Positions 9,103 through 17,128 are shown, counted from the stretch's first letter. The stretch is 64,000 nt of DNA from Nocardiopsis potens DSM 45234 (GCF_000341105.1 NZ_ANBB01000017.1:1-64000); one strand, 5' to 3'. The notes: generated by a model from the sequence alone, not told the origin. Made by a program: numbers and translations.

Positions 9103-9165
9103 GTGGTCTTGACGCTGCGGCCCTATCAGAGCGCTCTGATGGGGGGCGCAGCGTCAAGATCATCG
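9103..9165. repeat. Palindromic repeat, copy 1 of 5
   Basis: An imperfect palindrome with outer arms TCTTGACGCTGCG and CGCAGCGTCAAGA and the central dyad TCAGAGCGCTCTGA. The inner arms differ by a one-base indel and a few mismatches. The outer sequence matches copies at 22807 and 40921 (GATGATCTTGACG on one side). It lies between fmdB and the SAF-domain gene. Confidence 0.85.
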
Positions 9166-9269
9166 GGGGAGTGCCCGGAAACGGCTGCGGCCGGCCCCGG
9201 GACGGGACCGGCCGTGCGAGCCGAGCGGCGGGGAGAAGCGGGCAAGAGCTCTCGGTCCGCCGCGGGGAG

Positions 9270-9659
9270 TCAGGCCTTGGCCGCCACCGGGGCGCCGGAG
9301 CCGCTGTCCGCGCTCTTCGAGGAGGCGCCGGAGGAGGACGACTCGGACGAGGCGGAGCCGCTCTTGGCGGAGTCGGAGGAGGAGTCCTTGGCGGCCGGCG
9401 CGGCGGAGTCCCCGGAGTCGGAGGAGGCCGACCCGTTGGAGCCGCCCTTCGACGACCCGGCCAGCACGGAGCTGTCCGAGCTCTTGGCGCTGTCGGTCCG
9501 GTAGAAGCCCGAACCCTTGAAGACGATGCCCACCGCCGAGTACACCTTGCGCAGGCGCCCGTCGCACGAGGGGCAGACGGTCAGCGCGTCGTCGCTGAAG
9601 CTCTGCACGACCTCCAGGGGCTCGCCGCACTCGGTGCAGACGTACTGGTATGTAGGCAC
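9270..9659 (-). CDS. FmdB-family zinc-ribbon protein
   Basis: A 129-residue protein. The GTG start at 9659 is fixed by AAGGAGG six nt upstream and gives VPTYQYVCTECGE. The N-terminal ~45 residues form the FmdB/CxxC-CxxC regulatory ribbon (CTECGE and CPSCDG) followed by the conserved SAVGIVFKGSGFYRTD. From residue ~55 the tail is a low-complexity Ser/Ala/Gly/Asp/Lys segment, probably disordered. The biochemical role of the family is not settled. It sits between 5-formyl-THF cyclo-ligase and the SAF gene, an order common in actinomycetes. Confidence 0.9.
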   Translation of the reverse strand: MPTYQYVCTECGEPLEVVQSFSDDALTVCPSCDGRLRKVYSAVGIVFKGSGFYRTDSAKSSDSSVLAGSSKGGSNGSASSDSGDSAAPAAKDSSSDSAKSGSASSESSSSGASSKSADSGSGAPVAAKA

Positions 9660-9836
9660 GTGGTTCCTCCTTGCTGGCACTCTTGCCCGTCGACTGCCAA
9701 ATAGTACGCGGTTGAGCAGCGGGGCCGCGACATCGGGGCCGCCATGGCAGGGCGGTCGGCCGCCGGTCGATGCAACGCGGCGGGAGGGCCCGCTGTTCCG
9801 CGACGGCCGGCGGAGGCGGGACCGGGGAGGCCGGTC

Positions 9837-10442
9837 TCAGAGCATCCGCACCCCGCCACCGGGCGTGACGACCCCCTGTACCGGGCGATCGTGCGGTTCG
9901 GCCGGGACCTCGTCCAGGAACTCCGTGTCGTAGATCACGCCCAGGGTGAGGGTGTTCGGCCCGACCAGGGAGAGCGCCCGGTCGTAGCAGCCCGCCCCCT
10001 TGCCCAGCCGCCGGCCGGCCCGGTCCACCGCGAGCGCCGGGCACACCACCGCTGCCGCCCGCGCCACCGCGTCCGGGCCGTACCGCGGCCCGGTCGGCTC
10101 CAGCAGCCCGAACCGGGCCGGGGCCAGGCTGTCCGGCCCCTCGTAGGCGGCCCAGTCCAGCGTCCCGCCGGGGAGGAAGACCGGCAGCAGCACGTAGACG
10201 CCCTGCTTCCACAGCGCGGCGACCAGCTTGCGGGTGTCCGGCTCGGTGCCCACCGAGTAGTAGGCGGCGACCGTCCCGCCCATCGACAGCCGCGGCAGCA
10301 CCGCGACCGCGTCCCGGATCGCCGACCCGGCGCGGTCCCGCTCGGCCGCGGTCGTCTCCTCCCGGGCGGCGAGCAGTCGCCGGCGCAGTTCGGCCTTGGG
10401 GCCCGCGGCCCGCGGGGCGGGGGGCCCGGATGCAGCGTCCAT
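9837..10442 (-). CDS. 5-formyltetrahydrofolate cyclo-ligase
   Basis: A 201-residue cytoplasmic enzyme that converts 5-formyl-THF to 5,10-methenyl-THF using ATP. ATG at 10442 (MDAASGPPAPRAAGPKAELRR) places the family's opening KxxLRRRLLAAR helix near the N-terminus; longer upstream frames only add Pro/Arg residues. LPVFLPGGTLDWAAY forms the substrate region, and GRRLGKGAGCYDRAL is the family's phosphate-binding signature (usual form GKGGGYYDR; here GKGAGCYDR, with Ala and Cys substitutions). It is divergent from galU, 159 bp away. Confidence 0.92.
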   Translation of the reverse strand: MDAASGPPAPRAAGPKAELRRRLLAAREETTAAERDRAGSAIRDAVAVLPRLSMGGTVAAYYSVGTEPDTRKLVAALWKQGVYVLLPVFLPGGTLDWAAYEGPDSLAPARFGLLEPTGPRYGPDAVARAAAVVCPALAVDRAGRRLGKGAGCYDRALSLVGPNTLTLGVIYDTEFLDEVPAEPHDRPVQGVVTPGGGVRML

Positions 10443-10589
10443 GGCGTCGAGTCTCGCAGAGACCTCCCGGTGAGGGGGCGGGGAAGGGGTGGTGAACGCC
10501 GGGTGCCGACCGGCCCCGTTCTCCCTGGACACGGAGAGACGCCCAGGTCAGCGCGGGCGCGGTGGCGCGGAGGCGGCGCCGAGGTGCCC

Positions 10590-10595
10590 TAGAGT
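10590..10595 (+). promoter_or_regulatory. Candidate -10 box of galU, leaderless start
   Basis: TAGAGT fits TANNNT and ends 7 nt before the galU ATG at 10602, so transcription would start at or next to the start codon. No Shine-Dalgarno sequence is present before that ATG. The -35 region is not convincing. Confidence 0.5.
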
Positions 10596-10601
10596 TCGCT
10601 C

Positions 10602-11525
10602 ATGATGGATAAGCGACTCTCCCCGTCCGGGATCACCAAGGCCGTCGTGCCCGCCGCTGGCCTGGGAACCCGCTTCCTGCCGGCGACCAAGGCCACGCCC
10701 AAGGAGATGCTCCCGATCGTCGACAAGCCCGCGATCCAGTACGTGGTCGAGGAGGCGGTCGGCGCCGGCCTCGGCGACGTCCTGATGATCACCGGCCGGA
10801 ACAAGCGCTCCATCGAGGACCACTTCGACCGGGCCTACGAGCTGGAGGAGGCGCTCCGGGCCAAGGGCGACGAGGAGCGGCTGCGCGGGGTGCGCGCCCC
10901 CAGCGAGCTCGCCCAGGTGCACTACGTCCGCCAGGGAGAGCCGCGCGGGCTCGGCCACGCCGTGCTGTGCGCCGCCGCGCACGTCGGCGACGAGCCGTTC
11001 GCGGTGCTGCTCGGCGACGACCTCATCGGCGAGCGGGAGGCCCTGCTCAACCGGATGCTCGAAGTGCAGGCGGAGCGGGGCGGCAGCGTCGTCGCGCTGA
11101 TGGAGGTCGAGCCGGAGCAGGTGTCGCTGTACGGCTGCGCCGCCATCGAGCCGACCGGCGACGGCGACGTCGTCCGCGTCACCGACCTGGTGGAGAAGCC
11201 CTCGGCGGAGGCCGCGCCCAGCCGGTGGGCGGTGATCGGCCGCTACGTGTGCGCCCCCGAGGTGTTCGACGTGCTGCGCGACACCCCGCCCGGCCGCGGC
11301 GGGGAGATCCAGCTGACCGACGCGCTGCGCGAGCTCGCCCGCCGCAAACCCGACGAGGGCGGCCCGGTGCACGGCGTGCTCTTCCGCGGCCAGCGCTACG
11401 ACACCGGGAACAAGGCCGACTACCTGCGCACCGTGGTCGAGTTCGCCTGCGCCCGCCCCGACCTGGCCGACGACTTCGTGCCCTGGCTCCGCGAGTTCGC
11501 CCGTGACCTCCCCGACGGCACCTGA
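10602..11525 (+). CDS. galU: UTP-glucose-1-phosphate uridylyltransferase
   Basis: A 307-residue nucleotidyltransferase that makes UDP-glucose for wall glycans and polysaccharides. The N-terminal nucleotide-binding loop is VVPAAGLGTRFLPATKATPK, followed by EMLPIVDKPAIQYVVEEA, and later VEKPSAEAAPS and GRYVCAPEVFDVL, all typical of GalU. A second ATG follows directly (10605). It is the first gene of the galU-glp-moaC-mog-rimJ-glpR run. A long inverted repeat (11615-11716) separates it from glp, so cotranscription through that hairpin may be partial. Confidence 0.95.
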   Translation: MMDKRLSPSGITKAVVPAAGLGTRFLPATKATPKEMLPIVDKPAIQYVVEEAVGAGLGDVLMITGRNKRSIEDHFDRAYELEEALRAKGDEERLRGVRAPSELAQVHYVRQGEPRGLGHAVLCAAAHVGDEPFAVLLGDDLIGEREALLNRMLEVQAERGGSVVALMEVEPEQVSLYGCAAIEPTGDGDVVRVTDLVEKPSAEAAPSRWAVIGRYVCAPEVFDVLRDTPPGRGGEIQLTDALRELARRKPDEGGPVHGVLFRGQRYDTGNKADYLRTVVEFACARPDLADDFVPWLREFARDLPDGT

Positions 11526-11614
11526 GAACGCTGAAAGAGCTTCCTCCGCACTGTCCCGACCGTCTTCCGGCCCCGGCCCCGCGCCCGCCTCGACGTCATC
11601 GCGGACCACGACGG

Positions 11615-11716
11615 TGTTGAGCCCCGGCCTGTTGCTTTTGCCCGGCCCACCGCCCCGGCGGTCCCGCCCGGGACGCGTGTCCAGGGCCGGGAAAAGCAAC
11701 AGCCCTGGGCTCAACA
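11615..11716. repeat. Long inverted repeat between galU and glp
   Basis: Two arms of about 32 nt are complementary with few mismatches: the left begins TGTTGAGCCCCGGCCTGTTG and the right is the reverse complement of TGTTGAGCCCAGGGCTGTTG. The arms also share GCTTTT/AAAAGC and enclose a ~35-nt GC-rich spacer. It is unrelated to the 60-bp palindrome family. It may be a terminator/attenuator stem-loop or a small non-autonomous element. The rest of the 11526-11839 gap shows nothing else. Confidence 0.75.
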
Positions 11717-11839
11717 AGGCGGGCGCCGGGCGGCCTTGTGGGAGAGTCCGGTTGTACCGGCCGCCGGGGGCCGGGATGATGGCCGGGGCGGCCCGTGCCG
11801 CCTGGTCCGGAGGCGGGCCCAGGGGTTCCTCGGAGGTGC

Positions 11840-13060
11840 ATGGTGAAGAGCGTCGAGCAGCACATCGCGGACATCCTCGGGGTGGTGCGCCCGGTCGCCC
11901 CCATCGAGCTCGACCTGCAGCGGGCGCACGGCGCGGTGCTCGCCGAGGACGTGTACTCCGCGGTGTCGCTGCCGCGCTTCGACAACTCGGCGATGGACGG
12001 CTACGCGGTGCACGCCGCCGACGTCGCCGCCGCCCGGGAGGACGCCCCGGTGCGGCTGCCGGTCGCCGCCGACATCGCCGCCGGCGACGCGTCCGCGCAC
12101 ACCGTCCTGTCCGGGCACTGCGCCCGGATCATGACCGGGGCGCCGATGCCCTCCGGCGCCGACGCGGTGGTGCCGGTGGAGTGGACCGACGGCGGCCAGG
12201 CCGAGGTGGCGATCCACCGGCCGGCCGCGGCCGGCGACGCGGTCCGCCCGGAGGGCGGCGATGTGCTCAAGGGCGACCTGGTGCTGCGCGAGGGCGCCCG
12301 GATCGGCGCCGCCGAGATCGGCGTGCTCGCCGCGATCGGCCGGCGCAGCGCGCCGGTCCGCCCCAAGCCCCGGGTGGTCGTCCTGGCCACCGGTGAGGAG
12401 CTGGTCGAGCCGGGCGACCCGCTCGGCCCCGGCCAGATCTGGGAGTCCAACGGCCACATGCTCACCGCCGCCGCCATCGACGCGGGCTGCGCCGGCTACC
12501 GGCACGCCTTCGTCGGCGACGAGCCCGGCGCGGTCATGGCCGCCCTGGAGGACGTCCTGGTCCAGGCCGACATCGTGATCACCACCGGCGGCGTCAGCAT
12601 GGGCGCCTACGACGTGGTCAAGGAGGAGCTCTCCCGGCTGGACACGGTGCACTTCGAGAAGGTCGCGATGGAGCCCGGCAAACCGCAGGGGTACGGGACG
12701 ATCGGCGAGGACGCCACCCCCATCGTCACCCTGCCCGGCAACCCGGTCAGCGCGTTCGTCTCCTTCCAGATCCTGGTCCGCCCCGCGCTGCAGCGGATGC
12801 GCGGGCTGCCCCCGGAGCCGCTGCCCACCGTCCGCGCCCGGCTGACCGAGAGCGTGGCCTCGGCCCCCGGCCGGCGCTCCTACCGCCGCGTCGTCCTGGA
12901 CCGGGTGCAGGGCGGCGCGGTCGCCACCCCGGTCGCCCGGCAGGCCTCGCACCAGCTGGGCGCGCTCGCCGAGATCAACGCCCTGGCCGTGGTCCCCGAG
13001 GAGCTGACCGAGCTGCCCGCCGGCACCGAGGCCGAGGTCGTCCTGCTGCCCCGGCCGTGA
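11840..13060 (+). CDS. glp: Gephyrin-like molybdopterin molybdotransferase (MoeA/Glp)
   Basis: A 406-residue MoeA-family protein. MoeA inserts molybdate into adenylylated molybdopterin; the actinobacterial paralogue Glp also binds FtsZ and the membrane receptor GlpR. Visible motifs are SLPRFDNSAMDGYAV (substrate loop), GAPMPSGADAVVPVE, TTGGVSMGAYD (MPT-binding MoCF domain) and TLPGNPVSAFVSFQ. The start is either ATG 11840 or GTG 11843; the SD GGAGG at 11832 is better spaced for the GTG. The moaC and mog genes next door argue for a Mo-cofactor role, while galU, rimJ and glpR in the same run argue for the Glp division role. It may do both. Confidence 0.9.
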   Translation: MVKSVEQHIADILGVVRPVAPIELDLQRAHGAVLAEDVYSAVSLPRFDNSAMDGYAVHAADVAAAREDAPVRLPVAADIAAGDASAHTVLSGHCARIMTGAPMPSGADAVVPVEWTDGGQAEVAIHRPAAAGDAVRPEGGDVLKGDLVLREGARIGAAEIGVLAAIGRRSAPVRPKPRVVVLATGEELVEPGDPLGPGQIWESNGHMLTAAAIDAGCAGYRHAFVGDEPGAVMAALEDVLVQADIVITTGGVSMGAYDVVKEELSRLDTVHFEKVAMEPGKPQGYGTIGEDATPIVTLPGNPVSAFVSFQILVRPALQRMRGLPPEPLPTVRARLTESVASAPGRRSYRRVVLDRVQGGAVATPVARQASHQLGALAEINALAVVPEELTELPAGTEAEVVLLPRP

Positions 13061-13113
13061 CGGCGGCTACAGTCGGACCCGACCGTCCCGAAGCAGGAGA
13101 GCGCAGCGCAGCC

Positions 13114-13623
13114 ATGTCCACACCCCACCCCTCCGGGTTCAGCCACCTCGACTCCGCGGGCCGCGCCCGCATGGTCGACGTCACCGCCAAGGAGGTCACC
13201 GCCCGCACCGCCACCGCCACCGGGCGGGTGCTGGTCTCCGCCGAGGTGATCGAGGCCCTGCGCGGCGGCACCGTGCCCAAGGGCGACGCGCTCGCCGTGG
13301 CCCGGATCGCCGGCATCCAGGGCGCCAAGCGCACCCCGGACCTGGTTCCGCTCTGCCACCCGATCGCGGTGCACGGCGCCGACGTCGAGCTCACCGTGCG
13401 CGAGGAGGACGTCGCGATCACCGCCACGGTGCGCACCGCGGACCGCACCGGAGTGGAGATGGAGGCGCTGACCTGCGTGATGACCGCGGCCCTGGGGCTG
13501 GTCGACATGGTCAAGGCGATCGACCCGGAGGCCGTCGTCACCGACGTCCGGGTGGAGGAGAAGACCGGCGGCAAGACCGGCCACTGGACCCGCTCCGGCG
13601 GCGGCCGCGGGGAGGGCGCGTGA
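13114..13623 (+). CDS. moaC: Cyclic pyranopterin monophosphate synthase
   Basis: A 169-residue enzyme of molybdenum-cofactor synthesis that works with MoaA on the GTP-derived intermediate. The family core KGDALAVARIAGIQGAKRT and the catalytic stretch LVPLCHPIAVHG are present, as are TGVEMEALTCVMTAALGLVD and MVKAIDP. The conserved N-terminus (FSHLDSAGRARMVDVTAKEV) supports ATG at 13114. An in-frame GTG at 13057 overlaps the moeA TGA (GTGA) and could give a 19-residue extension and translational coupling. The length is near E. coli MoaC (161). Confidence 0.95.
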   Translation: MSTPHPSGFSHLDSAGRARMVDVTAKEVTARTATATGRVLVSAEVIEALRGGTVPKGDALAVARIAGIQGAKRTPDLVPLCHPIAVHGADVELTVREEDVAITATVRTADRTGVEMEALTCVMTAALGLVDMVKAIDPEAVVTDVRVEEKTGGKTGHWTRSGGGRGEGA

Positions 13624-14144
13624 CCGCCGCGGAGCAGGGCGGCGGGGGGCCGGGCGGCGCGCCGAGCGCCGTCGTCATCACCGTCTCCAACCGCGCCTCC
13701 GCCGGGGTGTACCCGGACCGCTCCGGACCGGTCCTCGCCGAGGCGCTGCGCGGCGCCGGGCTCCGCCCCGACGGACCCTGGGTGGTGCCGGACGGCGAAC
13801 CGGTCGCCGAGGCGCTCCGCCGCGCCCTGGCGGCCGGCTACGACGCCGCCCTGACCACCGGAGGGACCGGGCTGACGCCCACCGACGCCACCCCCGAGGC
13901 CACCCGGCCGCTGCTGGCCTACGAGATCCCCGGCATCCCGGAGGCGCTGCGCGCCGCCGGGCGGGAGAAGGGCGTCCCCTCCGCGGTGCTCTCCCGCGGG
14001 CTGGCCGGCGTCGCCGAGCGGGACGGGCACCGGATGCTCGTGGTCAACCTCCCGGGGTCGCGCGGCGGCGTCCGGGACGGCATGGAGGTGCTGGCCCCGG
14101 TGCTGGTGCACGCGATCGACCAGATGCGCGGGGGCGATCACTGA
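13620..14144 (+). CDS. MogA/MoaB-family molybdopterin adenylyltransferase
   Basis: A 174-residue protein. The GTG start overlaps the moaC stop as GTGA, indicating translational coupling. The MoCF-fold signature LTTGGTGLTPTDATPEAT binds molybdopterin, and VVNLPGSRGGVRDGMEVL matches the C-terminal part of MogA/MoaB. The likely reaction is adenylylation of molybdopterin before molybdate insertion by MoeA. I leave the symbol blank because Mog and MoaB cannot be separated by eye. Confidence 0.9.
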   Translation: MTAAEQGGGGPGGAPSAVVITVSNRASAGVYPDRSGPVLAEALRGAGLRPDGPWVVPDGEPVAEALRRALAAGYDAALTTGGTGLTPTDATPEATRPLLAYEIPGIPEALRAAGREKGVPSAVLSRGLAGVAERDGHRMLVVNLPGSRGGVRDGMEVLAPVLVHAIDQMRGGDH

Positions 14145-14246
14145 CCGGCCGCCGGATGCCCCCGTCCGGCCGTGGTGGAATACTGGGGTGAGCCGCCCGA
14201 AAAGGCGTGGAGAGGCGCTCGGGCGGGACCGGAGGAGAGCACGGAA

Positions 14247-14879
14247 GTGAACCGGATACGCGGTTGGCCGGTCACCCTGGAGGAAGGGGAGGTCGGCCTG
14301 CGCCCGCTCCGCGTCCGCGACGCGCGGGCGCTGCGCGAGACCCGCCTGCGCAACGCCGACTGGCTGCGCCCCTGGGAGCCCACCTACCCGGAGATGCCGC
14401 TGCGCTCCTCCTCGCTCACCCCGTACGTGGCCATGCTCCAGGCCATCCGGCGGGAGGCCCGGCACGGCCTGTCCATGCCGTGGGCGATCACCGTCGGCGG
14501 GGAGTTCGCCGGCCAGCTGACGATCAGCGCCATCGTGTGGGGCTCGGCCCGCTCCGCGCAGGTCGGCTACTGGATCGACCGGGCCCACGCGGGCAAGGGC
14601 GCCACCCCCACCGCGGTCGCGCTCGCCGTCGACCACGCCTTCTTCGTCGTCGGCCTGCACCGGATCGAGGCGAACATCCGCCCGGAGAACGCCGCCAGCC
14701 GGCGTGTCGCGGAGAAGCTCGGCTTCCGCGAGGAGGGCGTGCGCAAGCGCCAGCTGCACATCGACGGGGCCTGGCGGGACCACATCTGCTACGCGCTGAC
14801 CACCGAGGACGTCCCCGGCGGACTGCTCCGGCGGTGGCGGGCGCACCGCGACGGCAGCGCCGCGGAGGGCCGTTCCTGA
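14247..14879 (+). CDS. RimJ-type GNAT N-acetyltransferase
   Basis: A 210-residue acetyl-CoA-dependent transferase of the RimJ/RimL class. The GTG start at 14247 has GGAGGAG upstream and gives VNRIRGWPVTLEEGEVGLRP. VGYWIDRAHAGKGATPTAVA is motif A, the acetyl-CoA pyrophosphate loop (R/Q-x-x-G-x-A appears here as AGKGAT). GLHRIEANIRPENAASRRVA and EKLGFREEGVRKRQLHIDG are the RimJ-type motif B. The substrate is unknown. The gene lies between mog and glpR, a position kept in other actinobacteria alongside the division genes. Confidence 0.9.
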   Translation: MNRIRGWPVTLEEGEVGLRPLRVRDARALRETRLRNADWLRPWEPTYPEMPLRSSSLTPYVAMLQAIRREARHGLSMPWAITVGGEFAGQLTISAIVWGSARSAQVGYWIDRAHAGKGATPTAVALAVDHAFFVVGLHRIEANIRPENAASRRVAEKLGFREEGVRKRQLHIDGAWRDHICYALTTEDVPGGLLRRWRAHRDGSAAEGRS

Positions 14880-15301
14880 ACCCGGACCGTCGGTCGGCGC
14901 CCCGGTCTTCGCGACATAGCCGCCGCCCGCCCGGGCGCACGGTACCGTCGTACGGTCGGCGCCCCCGGGCGGGCGGGCCGGGGCCCGCCGCACTCCCGGT
15001 GGAGAGGCCGGGGCAAGAAGAGGAAGACTGCAATCTCACGACACTCCGGCCCGAATACCGCGCATTTACGGACACTCGGTCGTACCGTGCGGAACGTAGA
15101 CGCATCAGGGATGTCGGCAACACGTGCATACGGCGCATGGAGGACGGCGCATGGGACGCGGACCGCTGAGAGGCGCGGCCGCCGGGCCGTGAGGCGGGAC
15201 CGGGGAACCGGCTCGCAGCCGCACTCCGGCCGCCGTCGCCGGAGGGCCGTGTTCGAGGGGCGTCCGGGAATGTCCGATGGCCGGTGGTGCGAGGAGGGGC
15301 G
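14880..15301. other. Intergenic region upstream of glpR
   Basis: A 422-bp gap with an AT-richer patch at 15030-15075 that may hold the glpR promoter. No ORF with real coding character is present. GAGGAGGGG just before 15302 is the ribosome-binding site of glpR. Confidence 0.45.
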
Positions 15302-16075
15302 ATGAACAGCTCAGCCTTGTACTTGGCCATTGTCGTGGTGTGGCTGGTCGTCCTGGTCCCGATGCTGCTCCGGCGGGACGCCGCCGACCCCGACCCCGCC
15401 GCCCTGGACCGCAGCGACCCCCGGGCGGCCGGCCTCGGCGCCGATGGGGACGGCGATGAAGACGGCGAGGAGGACGCCGCCGACCGCGCGGAGCGGGCCC
15501 CGGGCGGCGCCGCCGACGGCTACGACTACGACGAGTACCTCCCGGGCCCCGGATCCGGCGAGGACGGCGGCCCCGCGCCCGCGTACCCGGACGGCGCCGG
15601 CCGGGAGCCGGGCGCCGGCGGCGGGGACGAGGAGCCCGAGCCCTTCGCCGACCCGGCGGACGGCCCCGGCGGCGCCCCGGAGGAGGAGCCCTACCTGCAC
15701 CCGGAGGCGCCCTCGGTCTCCCGGGCCAGGGTCATCGCCCGGCGCCGCCGCCGCACGTCCGGCCTGGGCGGCCTGCTGGCGGCCACCGCGGTCGCCGTCG
15801 CGCTCGACCTGGGCCCGTGGTGGGTGCTGGTGCCGCCGGTCCTGCTCTTCGGCGGCCACCTGGTGCTGCTGCGCGAGGCGGCCAAGGCCGACGCGGAGCG
15901 CCGCGCCGCGCTGGAGGAGCAGCGCCGCGCCGAGCTGCGCCGCGCCCGCCGCGAGGAGGCCGCCCGCCGGGCCGAGGAGGAGCGCGGCGCCGACGTCGTC
16001 GACCTGCCGGCCCCGCGCGGCCAGGAGGTCTACGACCAGTACACCGACGCCCACCAGCGCGCCGTCGGGGACTGA
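15302..16075 (+). CDS. glpR: GlpR/SepX-type membrane receptor of the divisome
   Basis: A 257-residue membrane protein. ATG 15302 follows GAGGAGGGG at good spacing. An N-terminal helix (LYLAIVVVWLVVLVPMLL, residues 6-23) is followed by RRD. A ~115-residue acidic, disordered, Pro/Gly/Asp-rich region (about 25-140) leads to a basic RARVIARRRRRTSG stretch. Two close membrane helices (LLAATAVAVALDLGPW and VLVPPVLLFGGHLVLL) are followed by a charged Arg/Glu coiled coil (about 195-235). This is the layout of Streptomyces SepX and corynebacterial GlpR, which dock the gephyrin-like Glp and FtsZ at the septum. The assignment rests on topology and on the galU-glp-rimJ context, not on a sharp motif. Confidence 0.8.
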   Translation: MNSSALYLAIVVVWLVVLVPMLLRRDAADPDPAALDRSDPRAAGLGADGDGDEDGEEDAADRAERAPGGAADGYDYDEYLPGPGSGEDGGPAPAYPDGAGREPGAGGGDEEPEPFADPADGPGGAPEEEPYLHPEAPSVSRARVIARRRRRTSGLGGLLAATAVAVALDLGPWWVLVPPVLLFGGHLVLLREAAKADAERRAALEEQRRAELRRARREEAARRAEEERGADVVDLPAPRGQEVYDQYTDAHQRAVGD

Positions 16076-16147
16076 GGGCGCCGGGCTCGCGGGGAGGGCC
16101 CGGGGCGGCTCGGCGCAAAACCGTTCAGAGCACCTCTGCGGAGCTGC

Positions 16148-16160
16148 TAGAGTTTAGAAC
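16148..16160 (+). promoter_or_regulatory. Candidate -10 region of tRNA-Ala
   Basis: TAGAGT and TAGAAC lie 7-20 nt before the tRNA 5' end. TTCAGA at 16124 is a possible -35 for the first, with an 18-bp spacer. Confidence 0.4.
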
Positions 16161-16167
16161 GTCTTCA

Positions 16168-16243
<76 letters not shown>

Positions 16244-16250
16244 TGAGACG

Positions 16251-16283
16251 GAAGGCCGGTCCCCGCTCCGGGGGCCGGCCTTC
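16251..16283 (+). terminator. Strong hairpin downstream of tRNA-Ala
   Basis: GAAGGCCGGTCCCCG and CGGGGGCCGGCCTTC form a 15-bp stem with one G-T pair and a 3-nt loop. TTCGGTGTTCTCC follows. It begins 10 nt after the tRNA. Confidence 0.8.
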
Positions 16284-16882
16284 GGTGTTCTCCGGGTCTT
16301 CCGTTCTCCGGATCTTCCGAAAGGCCCGGTACCCGCCGACCCCCGGCCGTTCCGAGCGGCATCGCGGGGCCGCGGGCCGGTGTTCCGGCGGCGCCGCCGC
16401 GCACCCCGGGCGGAGCGGGGAATTCGCGTGTCGCCGTGCACCCCCCGTCCCTGCCGGGGACAATGGGGAGCGGGTGCGGGCTCGTTCGCTCACGTGCCGT
16501 GAGCGGGTCGTCTTTCCCTGCGGGATGCCCACTTTAGCCTGGTGGATACGGTAAGTTCATGGTGCGTGCCGAATTCACCCCGCTGGTCCGAACAATTCAC
16601 CCGCCCGGTCCATTCGTAACCGTGTTCGGAAGGGGCGGGTTCGCCTTGGGGAACTCTTGGCTCCGGCAGGGTGATCGGGAGTATGTGCAGGTCACGCCTT
16701 TTATGTGTGACGAAATTCAGCGGTGCGCGGGAGACCGCCTACTGTGTCGTACTTTTCTACTACATGGGCGGAAATAGGCCTTAGATCAACATTAATATTT
16801 GCTTCTGGGCCTTGTGCGCACTGTGACCGATAGGTCATCTTATTGAACGGGGATGGACGACCAGACGAGCGAAAGGTGCGTT
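16284..16882. other. Long, partly AT-rich leader region of the Trp-repeat protein
   Basis: About 600 bp without a credible gene. The last 120 bp are unusually AT-rich for this genome (for example TTAGATCAACATTAATATTT near 16783) and probably hold the promoter. A 72-codon frame from 16559 has mixed codon use, no SD and no recognisable features, and I do not call it. Confidence 0.5.
16824..16837. promoter_or_regulatory. Dyad TGACC-GATA-GGTCA upstream of the Trp-repeat gene
   Basis: A perfect 5-bp inverted repeat with a 4-bp spacer lies 46 bp before the GTG start at 16883, next to the AT-rich tract. It is a candidate operator; the regulator is unknown. Confidence 0.4.
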
Positions 16883-17128
16883 GTGCTGAAGAAGTTGTTC
16901 GTGACCGCGGCCATTGCCGGCGCGGTCACCATGGGTGCCGCGCTCCCGGCCTCGGCCGATGCCGGCCCCGCCGCCGACTCCGGCGGCTGGAGCTGGCAGG
17001 CGAGCGGGTGGAGCTGGTGGGCAGGCGGCTGGAGCTGGTGGAGCGGCGGCTGGAGCTGGTGGAGCGCCGACGGGATGACCGAGACCTCCATCGCCATCGC
17101 CGAGGACATCGTCTCGGCCATCGAGTAA
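16883..17128 (+). CDS. Small secreted protein with four Trp-rich heptads
   Basis: An 81-residue protein of unknown function. GTG at 16883 is chosen because GAAAGG lies 7 nt upstream and it gives a compact signal peptide: LKKLFVTAAIAGAVTMGAAL then PASADA, with likely cleavage after ASA or ADA. The mature ~54 residues begin GPAADSGG and contain four heptads (GWSWQAS, GWSWWAG, GWSWWSG, GWSWWSA) with 11 tryptophans, then an acidic tail ETSIAIAEDIVSAIE. There are no cysteines. Each heptad is a 21-nt DNA repeat. The Gly/Trp/Ser alternation suggests a flat, membrane- or carbohydrate-facing surface; that is inference. The upstream region is long and AT-rich, so expression may be strong or regulated. 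The next gene (17453) is 324 bp away. Confidence 0.75.
   Translation: MLKKLFVTAAIAGAVTMGAALPASADAGPAADSGGWSWQASGWSWWAGGWSWWSGGWSWWSADGMTETSIAIAEDIVSAIE
16985..17068 (+). repeat. Four 21-bp in-frame tandem repeats
   Basis: The units start at 16985, 17006, 17027 and 17048 with core TGGAGCTGG. The last two are nearly identical. They encode the Trp heptads of the secreted protein, so copy number can change without a frameshift. Confidence 0.9.

Noticed and set aside
16559-16777. 72-codon frame upstream of the Trp-repeat gene
   Set aside because: No SD, mixed codon use and no recognisable features; it lies in the likely promoter region.
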